Positions 22,929-30,379 of a stretch of DNA of 32,096 nt are shown here, piece by piece. Location of the stretch: contig JAFUJS010000018.1 of NCBI GenBank assembly GCA_017468115.1, positions 1-32,096 on the forward strand. The letters are read 5' to 3'. Both the position numbers and the translations under genes were made by a program. The number at the start of each line of letters is the position of its first letter. Position 1 is the first letter of the stretch. This DNA comes from Clostridia bacterium. Its GTDB lineage: Bacteria > Bacillota_A > Clostridia > Oscillospirales > CAG-272. The notes beneath the pieces are model-generated. The model had not been told where the DNA came from, ran no database searches, and saw nothing but the letters and a program-made list of their open reading frames with translations.

Positions 22929-23558
22929 GTGATTAATGTAGCGCTACCCAAGGGCAGACTTGGCGAAAAGGTATATAAAATGTTTGCACAAAGTGGCTAC
23001 GACTGTCCTTCAATACTTGAAAATAACAGAAAGCTCATCTTTGAAAACGAGGAAAAGGGCATTCGCTTCTTTTGGGTAAAGCCCTCTGACGTTTCAATAT
23101 ATGTTGAAAGAGGTGCTGCGGACATCGGCGTTTGTGGCAAGGATATTCTTTTGGAATACGAGCCTGATGTTTACGAGCTTTTGGACCTTAACATTGGTAA
23201 ATGCAAAATGGCAGTTGCCGCTAAAAAGGAGTTTTACGACGACAACTCCAGCACTCTGAGAGTGGCTACCAAGTTTGCAAATATTGCAAAAAAGCATTAT
23301 GCCTCAAAATGCCGTGATATTGATATAATCAAGCTAAACGGCTCAATAGAGCTGGCGCCCATTCTTGACTTGTCCGATGTTATTGTGGACATAGTGGAAA
23401 CAGGCACAACTCTTAAGGAAAATAACCTTGAGGTTAAGGAAACAATCGTTCCGATTTCAGCAAGGCTTATTGTCAACAAGGCAAGCTTTAAGTTTAAGAC
23501 AGAGAAGATTGAAAATATAGCAGCAATGCTAAAGGCACAGGTAGAAGCAAATGATTAA
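22929..23558 (+). CDS. hisG: ATP phosphoribosyltransferase, short form
   Basis: Joins ATP and PRPP, the first step of histidine synthesis. 209 residues, so it lacks the C-terminal ACT-like domain and needs HisZ, which is encoded just upstream. Start is GTG 22929, behind GGAGGA. Motifs: NVALPKGRLGEKV at the N-terminus, AADIGVCGKDILLE, the region around KLNGSIELAPILDLSDVIVDIVETG (quoted in part: LAPILDLSDVIVDIVETG) for PRPP binding. Its end overlaps hisD by eight bases. Confidence 0.95.
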   Translation: MINVALPKGRLGEKVYKMFAQSGYDCPSILENNRKLIFENEEKGIRFFWVKPSDVSIYVERGAADIGVCGKDILLEYEPDVYELLDLNIGKCKMAVAAKKEFYDDNSSTLRVATKFANIAKKHYASKCRDIDIIKLNGSIELAPILDLSDVIVDIVETGTTLKENNLEVKETIVPISARLIVNKASFKFKTEKIENIAAMLKAQVEAND

Positions 23559-24825
23559 GATATACAGGTACGGACAGGTTTCAAATGATGAAATCTTTGC
23601 CCGAGAAAATATTGATGCAGGCGTTGAGGACGTTGTTGCCGACATTATCTATAACGTTAGAAAAAACGGCGACAAGGCTCTTTACGAGTATGCAGAAAAA
23701 TTCGATAAGGTTACTCTTTCCTCGCTTGAGGTTACAGAGGCTGAAATAGACGAGGCGTTTGAGTCCGTAGATAAGGACTTTATCGAAATAGTAAGACAAG
23801 CGAAGGAAAATATCGTTGCATTCCATAAAAAGCAGGTAAGACAGGGCTTTATGACCAAGGGCGAGGACGGTATTGTTACAGGACAAAAGATTACCCCGAT
23901 TGAGAGGGTTGGTCTATATGTTCCGGGTGGTACTGCCGCATACCCATCAACTGTTTTGATGGATAGCGTTCCTGCAAAAATCGCAGGCTGTAACGAGATT
24001 TTTATGGTTACCCCACCATCTAAGGATGGTAAGGTTAACCCCGCAATCTTAGCTGCCGCAAAAATCGCAGGCGTTGATAGAATATTCAAGGTTGGCGGCG
24101 CTCAAGCCGTTGCCGCCCTTGCATATGGTACAGAAACAATTCCTGCAGTTGATAAAATTGTCGGTCCCGGCAATGCCTTTGTTGCCGAGGCTAAAAAGCA
24201 GGTTTTCGGTAAGGTTTCAATTGATATGATTGCAGGTCCCAGCGAGATTTTGGTTGTGGCAGACGACACAAACAACCCTGCACATATTGCCGCTGACCTT
24301 CTTTCACAGGCAGAGCACGACAAGATGGCAAGTGCCGTTTTAGTTACTGACTCTATGGCGTTTGCAGAGGCAGTCAGTGCTGAGCTTGAAAAGCAAATCC
24401 CAACATTGCCAAGGGCAGAAATTGCAAGATATTCCATTGATAAAAACGGCAAAATCATAGTTAGCGACAACCTAATGTCCGCTATTGATATTGCCAATGA
24501 AATAGCGCCGGAGCATCTTGAAATCTGTGTTGATAATCCCTTCGATTATCTTGACAGCATCAAGCACGCAGGCTCAATCTTTATGGGCAAATATTGTCCC
24601 GAATCCCTTGGCGACTACTTCGCAGGGCCAAACCACACCCTTCCCACAAGTGGTAGCGCAAGGTTTTCATCCCCCTTGTCCGTTGACGATTTTGTGAAGA
24701 AATCACAATTTACCTACTACACAAGGGACGCACTTTCAAGGGTTTATGATAAAATCGCTACCTTTGCAAGAAAAGAGGGCTTGGATGCCCATGCAAGAAG
24801 CGCAGAAATCCGCTTCGAGGACTAA
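23551..24825 (+). CDS. hisD: Histidinol dehydrogenase
   Basis: Zn-dependent, NAD-dependent two-step oxidation of histidinol to histidine, the final step. 424 residues. Motifs: GLYVPGGTAAYPSTVLMDS, VGGAQAVAALAYGTE, VGPGNAFVAEAKK, AGPSEILVVAD, the zinc ligands around DLLSQAEHDKMAS, EIAPEHLEI and the C-terminal SLGDYFAGPNHTLPTSG. The ATG overlaps hisG by eight bases, so translation is coupled. Confidence 0.97.
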   Translation: MIKIYRYGQVSNDEIFARENIDAGVEDVVADIIYNVRKNGDKALYEYAEKFDKVTLSSLEVTEAEIDEAFESVDKDFIEIVRQAKENIVAFHKKQVRQGFMTKGEDGIVTGQKITPIERVGLYVPGGTAAYPSTVLMDSVPAKIAGCNEIFMVTPPSKDGKVNPAILAAAKIAGVDRIFKVGGAQAVAALAYGTETIPAVDKIVGPGNAFVAEAKKQVFGKVSIDMIAGPSEILVVADDTNNPAHIAADLLSQAEHDKMASAVLVTDSMAFAEAVSAELEKQIPTLPRAEIARYSIDKNGKIIVSDNLMSAIDIANEIAPEHLEICVDNPFDYLDSIKHAGSIFMGKYCPESLGDYFAGPNHTLPTSGSARFSSPLSVDDFVKKSQFTYYTRDALSRVYDKIATFARKEGLDAHARSAEIRFED

Positions 24826-24839
24826 ATAGGAGCATACAA

Positions 24840-25904
24840 ATGAGTAGATTTTTTTCTGGCAAGTATTCCTTGCTTACCCCCTACACCCCGGGCGAGCAGC
24901 CTAAGGATATGAAATATGTAAAATTGAATACAAATGAATCTCCATATCCGCCATCAAAGGGTGTTTATGAGGCTGTAAGGAGCGAGGCGGAAAGGCTCCA
25001 TTTGTATTCCGACCCGGAGTGTGCAGAGCTTACGCAAAAAATCGCAAATCGCTACGGTGTTTGTGCGGACCAGGTTCTTGTTACCAACGGTAGCGACGAG
25101 ATTTTGAACTTTGCCTTCATGGCATTTTGCGACGACAAAAAGGGAATTGCCTTTGCCGATATTACATACGGCTTTTATTCCGTTTTTGCAGAGCTGAATA
25201 GTATAAAATATAAAATAGTCCCCTTAAAGGACGATTTTACAATAGACCTTAAGGATTACTACAATCTTGAAGAAAACATAGTTATAGCAAACCCAAATGC
25301 GCCAACAGGCATGGCTCTTGGCCCTGCTGAAATTGAGGAGCTTGTTAAGTCAAACCCCGACAGAATCGTTATAGTTGACGAGGCGTATGTTGATTTTGGA
25401 GCACAGAGCTGTGTTCCTTTGGTTAATAAGTACGATAACCTTCTTGTTACAATGACCTTTTCCAAATCTCGCTCTATGGCAGGCGGCAGAATAGGCTTTG
25501 GCATTGGCTCAAGGGAGCTGATTTGCGACCTTAATACCATTAAATACTCAACCAATCCCTATAACGTAAATCGCCTGAGCCAAATAGCAGGCTCCGTGGC
25601 AATTGACGAGGACGAGTATTATATGAATAATGCCAAGGAAATCATCAAAACAAGAGAGTACACAAAAACAGCACTTGAGGACCTGGGCTTCTATGTTTTA
25701 GACTCAAGGGCAAACTTCCTGTTTGCAAAAAGCGACAAAATTGATGGCGAGGCGCTTTACCTCAAATTAAAGCAAAAAGGTGTCTTGGTTCGCCATTTCA
25801 CAAAGGAAAGAATATCAGACTTTAACAGAATTACCATAGGCACAAGGGAGCAAATGGACATTTTGCTCACCCAAATTAAAGCTATATTGGAGGAAGAAAA
25901 ATGA
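24840..25904 (+). CDS. hisC: Histidinol-phosphate aminotransferase
   Basis: PLP fold-type I enzyme transaminating imidazole-acetol phosphate with glutamate. 354 residues. KLNTNESPYPPS (28-39), NGSDEIL, NPNAPTG (151-157), Asp180 in VIVDEAYVDF and the PLP lysine Lys209 in TFSKSRSMAGGRIGF. A near C-terminal RITIGTREQMD contributes substrate binding. AGGAG lies nine bases before ATG. The stop overlaps the hisB start (ATGA). Confidence 0.95.
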   Translation: MSRFFSGKYSLLTPYTPGEQPKDMKYVKLNTNESPYPPSKGVYEAVRSEAERLHLYSDPECAELTQKIANRYGVCADQVLVTNGSDEILNFAFMAFCDDKKGIAFADITYGFYSVFAELNSIKYKIVPLKDDFTIDLKDYYNLEENIVIANPNAPTGMALGPAEIEELVKSNPDRIVIVDEAYVDFGAQSCVPLVNKYDNLLVTMTFSKSRSMAGGRIGFGIGSRELICDLNTIKYSTNPYNVNRLSQIAGSVAIDEDEYYMNNAKEIIKTREYTKTALEDLGFYVLDSRANFLFAKSDKIDGEALYLKLKQKGVLVRHFTKERISDFNRITIGTREQMDILLTQIKAILEEEK

Positions 25905-26488
25905 GAAAGGCAGAGATAGGAAGAAAAACTAACGAAACAGATATTAAGCTTTCGATAAACCTTGACGGCAAGGGAGAGAATAATATTTCAACAGGCTGTG
26001 GATTCCTTGACCACATGCTCACTCTTTTTTCCAAGCACGCAAGATTTGACCTAGAGGTTAAGTGCGTGGGAGACACACAGGTTGACTACCACCACACCAC
26101 CGAGGATATTGGTATAGCCCTTGGTAAGGCGCTTTCCGAGGCACTTGGGGACAAAAAGGGCATTTGTCGCTATGGCGATATAATTCTCCCAATGGACGAG
26201 GCGCTTGTTATGTGCGCCGTTGATATCTCCGGCAGAGGCGGACTGTTCTATGGACTTGACATTCCTGCCTACAAGGTTGGGGATTTTGACACAGAGCTTA
26301 CAGAGGAGTTTTTGGGTGCCCTTGCAAGAGAATCAGGCATCACACTCCACATAAGACAACTTGCAGGCTCCAACTCTCACCACATTATTGAGGGTGCGTT
26401 CAAGGCTCTTGCAAGAGCTCTTAAGGAAGCAGTAGCAATCGACGAAAAATTCAAAAACGAAATTCCATCTACCAAAGGGGTAATCTGA
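25901..26488 (+). CDS. hisB: Imidazoleglycerol-phosphate dehydratase (monofunctional)
   Basis: Mn-dependent dehydration of imidazole-glycerol phosphate. 195 residues, so it is the monofunctional form without the phosphatase domain of enterobacterial HisB; the phosphatase is HisK at the operon end. Histidine-rich metal motifs are intact: GFLDHMLTLFSKHA, DYHHTTEDIGIALG and SNSHHIIEGAFKALARAL. It overlaps hisC by four bases and hisH by one. Confidence 0.97.
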   Translation: MRKAEIGRKTNETDIKLSINLDGKGENNISTGCGFLDHMLTLFSKHARFDLEVKCVGDTQVDYHHTTEDIGIALGKALSEALGDKKGICRYGDIILPMDEALVMCAVDISGRGGLFYGLDIPAYKVGDFDTELTEEFLGALARESGITLHIRQLAGSNSHHIIEGAFKALARALKEAVAIDEKFKNEIPSTKGVI

Positions 26489-27099
26489 TGATAGCAATCA
26501 TTGACTACGGGGTGGGCAACCTTTTCTCCGTTAAGTCATCATTCAGTTATATAGGCGCAGAGGCGATAGTAACAGGCGACAAGGACGTAATCAAAAAAGC
26601 CGATAAAATCCTTTTGCCCGGTGTTGGCGCCTTTGAGGATGCAATAGGCAAGCTCCGTGAAACAGGGCTTGACAAGGTAATTATAGAGGAGGCAAAAAAC
26701 GGCAAGCCTATTTTGGGCATTTGTCTTGGTATGCAGCTTCTTTTTGAAAAAAGCTATGAGTTTGGAGAGTTTGACGGGCTTGGCTTACTAAAGGGCTCTG
26801 TCGTTCCTATGAAGGGTGTAATTGACAGCAAGCTGAAAATTCCCCACATTGGCTACAATGGCTTGATTTTCAAAAGAGAGCATCCTCTCTTTAAGTACAT
26901 AAAGGACGGAGATTTTGTATACTTCGTTCACTCCTACTACGCCACAGGCTGTGAGGACAGCCTGCTTGCCACCACAGAATACGGCTGTGAGCTTACAGCA
27001 ATTGTGGGCAAGGGCAATGTTATGGGCGCTCAATTCCACCCGGAAAAGAGCGGAGATGTAGGACTAAATATACTCAGAGCATTTTGCGAAATGGAGTAA
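26488..27099 (+). CDS. hisH: Imidazole glycerol phosphate synthase, glutaminase subunit
   Basis: Class I glutamine amidotransferase that feeds ammonia to HisF. 203 residues. Catalytic triad: Cys79 in GICLGMQLLFE, His184 and Glu186 in QFHPEKSGD. The oxyanion-loop segment LPGVGAFEDA is present. Starts in the hisB stop (TGATG) and is followed after three bases by hisA. Confidence 0.97.
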   Translation: MIAIIDYGVGNLFSVKSSFSYIGAEAIVTGDKDVIKKADKILLPGVGAFEDAIGKLRETGLDKVIIEEAKNGKPILGICLGMQLLFEKSYEFGEFDGLGLLKGSVVPMKGVIDSKLKIPHIGYNGLIFKREHPLFKYIKDGDFVYFVHSYYATGCEDSLLATTEYGCELTAIVGKGNVMGAQFHPEKSGDVGLNILRAFCEME

Positions 27100-27102
27100 T
27101 CA

Positions 27103-27816
27103 ATGAAAATTTTTCCCGCAATAGATTTATTCGATAAAAAGGCAGTCAGACTCTATAAGGGCGACTACAACCAAATGACCGTGTATAGCGAAAGACCTTG
27201 GGAAATTGCCAAGGATTTTGAAAATCAAGGCGCGAAATTCATACACGTGGTCGACCTTGAGGGCGCAAAAAATGGCGACACCCCAAACATTGACATAGTT
27301 AAGAAAATTGCCAATGAAACCGACTTGTTTCTTGAAATCGGCGGTGGCATTCGCTCCATCGAGGTGGTGGAAAAATACCTAAATAGCGGTGCTGACCGTG
27401 TTATTCTCGGCACAAGTGCAGTTACTGATGAGGGCTTTCTTGTTAAGGCAGTAAGCCTTTATGGCGAGAAAATTGCCGTAGGCGCTGATGTTAAGGATGG
27501 CTATGTTGCAATTAAGGGTTGGGTAGAAAAGAGCCAATATACCCTTGAAGAGTTCCTTTCCAAAATAGAAAAAATCGGTGTTAAAACTGTAATCTGCACC
27601 GACATTTCCAAGGACGGGGCGATGGGTGGCACCAATTTGGAGCTTTACAAATCCCTTAACGAAAAATACTCTCTTAATATAATTGCATCGGGGGGAGTGT
27701 CTACAATTGAGGATATAAAAAGCCTTAAGAGTATGAATATGTGTGGCGCAATTATCGGAAAAGCCTACTATACAGGTGCAATTAACCTTGCCGAGGCAAT
27801 CGAGGTGGCAAAATGA
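27103..27816 (+). CDS. hisA: ProFAR isomerase (phosphoribosylformimino-AICAR-P isomerase)
   Basis: Beta/alpha barrel enzyme performing the Amadori rearrangement of ProFAR to PRFAR. 237 residues. Catalytic acids Asp8 ([14 protein letters not shown]) and Asp129 (VGADVKDG), phosphate-binding EIGGGIRS (78-85) and [12 protein letters not shown] in the C-terminal half. It overlaps hisF by four bases. Confidence 0.96.
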   Translation: MKIFPAIDLFDKKAVRLYKGDYNQMTVYSERPWEIAKDFENQGAKFIHVVDLEGAKNGDTPNIDIVKKIANETDLFLEIGGGIRSIEVVEKYLNSGADRVILGTSAVTDEGFLVKAVSLYGEKIAVGADVKDGYVAIKGWVEKSQYTLEEFLSKIEKIGVKTVICTDISKDGAMGGTNLELYKSLNEKYSLNIIASGGVSTIEDIKSLKSMNMCGAIIGKAYYTGAINLAEAIEVAK

Positions 27817-28571
27817 TAACCAAAAGAATAATCCCTTGTCTTGACGTCCGAGACGGCAGAGTAGTAAAGGGTGTCAATTTCGAGGGCGTTAAGGACGTTT
27901 CCTCTCCCGTGGACTTGGCAAAGTATTACTCCAAAAACGGCGCAGACGAGCTTGTTTTTTACGATATTACAGCATCCTATGAGGAAAGAAAGCTCTTTAC
28001 TGAGATTCTTACCGAGGTTGCAAAAAATGTTTTTATTCCACTAACTGTTGGCGGTGGCATTAACACTCTTGACGATTTTGACAGAGTATTGAAATGCGGT
28101 GCCGATAAGGTTAGTGTAAATTCGGGGGCAATTAAAAACCCACAGCTTATTAAGGATGCAGCGCTCCGCTACGGAAGCCAATGTGTCGTTTTGTCAGCAG
28201 ACATAAAAAGAGTTGACGGACAGTTTATGGTATTTTCCAAGGGTGGCAGAGAAAACACGGGCATGGAGGCAATTTCTTGGATTAAGAAATGCGTGGAGCT
28301 TGGCGCAGGCGAGGTTGTTGTAAACTCCATTGATACCGATGGTGTCAAAAACGGTTTCGACATTGAGCTTCTAAGGCTTGTTTGCGAGGCGGTTAACGTG
28401 CCGGTAATAGCATCAGGCGGCGCAGGCTCAATAGCGCACTTTGTTGAGCTGTTTAATGAAATACCAAATATAGATGCAGGTCTTGCCGCATCTATCTTCC
28501 ATTTTGGCGAGGTGGAAATTATCGAGCTGAAAAAAGAGCTCAAGGAAAATAACATAAGGGTTAGGTTATAG
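27813..28571 (+). CDS. hisF: Imidazole glycerol phosphate synthase, cyclase subunit
   Basis: Beta/alpha barrel partner of HisH; closes the imidazole ring, yielding imidazole-glycerol phosphate and AICAR. 252 residues. Catalytic Asp11 ([15 protein letters not shown]) and Asp130 (VVLSADIKR), phosphate sites [12 protein letters not shown] and IASGGAGS. Starts ATGATAACC inside the end of hisA and precedes hisIE by three bases. Confidence 0.97.
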   Translation: MITKRIIPCLDVRDGRVVKGVNFEGVKDVSSPVDLAKYYSKNGADELVFYDITASYEERKLFTEILTEVAKNVFIPLTVGGGINTLDDFDRVLKCGADKVSVNSGAIKNPQLIKDAALRYGSQCVVLSADIKRVDGQFMVFSKGGRENTGMEAISWIKKCVELGAGEVVVNSIDTDGVKNGFDIELLRLVCEAVNVPVIASGGAGSIAHFVELFNEIPNIDAGLAASIFHFGEVEIIELKKELKENNIRVRL

Positions 28572-28574
28572 GCT

Positions 28575-29222
28575 ATGTTAGATATTGAAAAGCTAAAATT
28601 TGATAAGGATGGCTTAATTCCTTGCGTGGTTGTGGACTCCATTTCCAAAAAGGTGCTCACAGTTGCGTATATGAACAAGGAGAGCCTTAAAATCTCAATG
28701 GAAAAGGGTCTTACCTGCTTTTACAGCAGAAGCAGAAAGGAGCTTTGGCTAAAGGGAGAAACAAGCGGCAACTATCAGCACATTGTTTCAATTACAGCCG
28801 ATTGCGACTATGACGCACTTACAGTAGTCGTTGAAAAGGACGGTCCTGCCTGTCATCAAGGTACAGACTCCTGCTTTAATGAGGTGGTTTACCAAAGCGA
28901 GGACAAGCACGAGTTCACATTACAGGGACTTTACGACCTGTTAGTTGGCAGAAAAATCGATAAGCCCGAGGGCTCCTACACCACATACCTTTTTGAAAAG
29001 GGCACAGACAAAATCCTTAAAAAGGTTGGCGAGGAATGCACAGAGGTTATCATAGCAGGCAAGGCAGACGACAAAAAGGAAACAATTTACGAAATTGCCG
29101 ACCTTGCATATCACGTTATGGTATTGATGGTTCAAATGGGTATTTCCGTTGAGGATATTCACAAGGAGCTTGCATCAAGACACATAATCGACCACAAGGT
29201 AAAGCAGGAAAAAATGACATAA
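28575..29222 (+). CDS. hisIE: Bifunctional phosphoribosyl-AMP cyclohydrolase / phosphoribosyl-ATP pyrophosphatase
   Basis: Steps two and three of the pathway in one protein of 215 residues. The N-terminal HisI part (1-110) has [33 protein letters not shown] and the zinc/metal cysteines of [10 protein letters not shown] and [12 protein letters not shown]. The C-terminal HisE part (from about 115) has [20 protein letters not shown] and [11 protein letters not shown] with [13 protein letters not shown]. The fusion is common in bacteria. The stop overlaps the next start by one base (TAATG). Confidence 0.96.
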   Translation: MLDIEKLKFDKDGLIPCVVVDSISKKVLTVAYMNKESLKISMEKGLTCFYSRSRKELWLKGETSGNYQHIVSITADCDYDALTVVVEKDGPACHQGTDSCFNEVVYQSEDKHEFTLQGLYDLLVGRKIDKPEGSYTTYLFEKGTDKILKKVGEECTEVIIAGKADDKKETIYEIADLAYHVMVLMVQMGISVEDIHKELASRHIIDHKVKQEKMT

Positions 29223-30019
29223 TGATAGTATCTACCTACCACACACACTCAACCTTTAGTGACGGCAAAAACTCCTTAGAGGAAATGGTCTTGGCAGCCA
29301 TTGAGGCAGGTATGCCGGAGCTTGGCTTTTCCGACCATGCACCCATGAGCTTTCGTTGTAATTGGAGCTTAAGGGCGGAGCGACTTGAGGAATACAAAAA
29401 AGAGGTTAAAAGGCTAAAGGAAAAATACAAGGACCAAATAAAAATTTACCTTGGCATAGAGCAGGATTATTATTCAATCCCTGCAGAGGGTTATGAGTAC
29501 ATTCTCGGCTCCGTCCACTACATTTATAAGGACGGTGTGTATTTGGAGCTTGACAAAAGTGCCGAAACCACAAGGGAGAATATAGAGAAGCACTATGGTG
29601 GCGATGGCGTAGCATATGCCGTTGACTACTTTAAGCTGGTTAAGGACGTAGTAAAGGTAACAAATTGCCAAATTATAGGGCACTTTGACCTGGTTACAAA
29701 GTTCAATGAAAAAATGCCCATGATAGACACAACCGACCCTCGCTATATACAGGCTTATACCGAGGCGATAGAGGAGCTTCTTAAAACAGATGCAATCTTC
29801 GAGATTAACACGGGCGCAATCTCCCGTGGCTACAGGACAAGCCCCTATCCAAGCGAGAAAATCATTGACCTAATAGCCAAGGGTAAAAAGCCCTTTGCAA
29901 TCTGCTCCGACACCCACTCGGTTGATAGCATAGCTACCAATCTTGAGCTTGAAAGAGAGAAGCTGGAGAAGAAGGGCTATACCTATATTAAATCACTTAC
30001 AGAAATATTAGGCAAATAG
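29222..30019 (+). CDS. hisK: PHP-family histidinol-phosphatase
   Basis: Hydrolyses histidinol phosphate to histidinol, the penultimate step. 265 residues of the PHP metal-dependent hydrolase family, the type used by Firmicutes in place of the HAD-type HisB N-domain. Metal ligands: His7 and His9 in YHTHSTFSDGKN, GFSDHAPM, Glu in LGIEQDYY, LGSVHYI, GHFDLVTKF and CSDTHSVDSI. It overlaps hisIE by one base, completing the gene set. Also named hisJ in some annotations. A long hairpin follows 20 bases after the stop. Confidence 0.94.
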   Translation: MIVSTYHTHSTFSDGKNSLEEMVLAAIEAGMPELGFSDHAPMSFRCNWSLRAERLEEYKKEVKRLKEKYKDQIKIYLGIEQDYYSIPAEGYEYILGSVHYIYKDGVYLELDKSAETTRENIEKHYGGDGVAYAVDYFKLVKDVVKVTNCQIIGHFDLVTKFNEKMPMIDTTDPRYIQAYTEAIEELLKTDAIFEINTGAISRGYRTSPYPSEKIIDLIAKGKKPFAICSDTHSVDSIATNLELEREKLEKKGYTYIKSLTEILGK

Positions 30020-30039
30020 GCAAAAGCCTTTGCTGAAAT

Positions 30040-30106
30040 AAAACCCACCCCGCATTGGCGCGATGTCCTTAACGGACAAATCACGCCAAATATGGGGTGG
30101 GTTTTG
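30040..30106 (+). terminator. Long terminator hairpin of the his operon
   Basis: AAAACCCACCCC (30040-30051) pairs perfectly with GGGGTGGGTTTT (30094-30105). Inside, TTGGCG pairs with CGCCAA (30055-30060/30084-30089), GAT with ATC and GTCC with GGAC around TTAAC. About 25 pairs in all, unusually long for a terminator, ending in TTTTGTTT. Confidence 0.8.
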
Positions 30107-30322
30107 TTTACTCCGAAACAGATTAAAAATGCAAAATTCACAAATTGTTTACAATTTGTACTTGATTGTTAAATGTGTCCAAAAGGAAAATTAATTCTTT
30201 TTCAAAATTCATACACTCCCTAGCATTTTTGTTACAAAATCAATGTCAAATTTCTAAAAAAACACGCTACATTGTGCAATCTACACAAAAACCAATGGTT
30301 TTTTTTTTTTTTTTTGTTGAAC
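30107..30322. other. Gene-free A/T-rich region upstream of the BspA-like gene
   Basis: No supported gene. It holds a perfect palindrome, ACAAATTG-TTTA-CAATTTGT (30140-30159), operator-like in form but about 165 bases upstream of the main promoter. It also holds a run of 17 T (30299-30315) that ends seven bases before the -35 box. Confidence 0.5.
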
Positions 30323-30351
30323 TTGACAGTTTTCCACACCTGTGTTAAAAT
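30323..30351 (+). promoter_or_regulatory. Promoter of the BspA-like surface protein gene
   Basis: TTGACA (30323-30328), 17 bases, TAAAAT (30346-30351). AAGGAGAAG (30368-30376) follows as ribosome site for ATG 30380. Confidence 0.8.
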
Positions 30352-30379
30352 ACTAAAAAAATTATGCAAGGAGAAGTTT

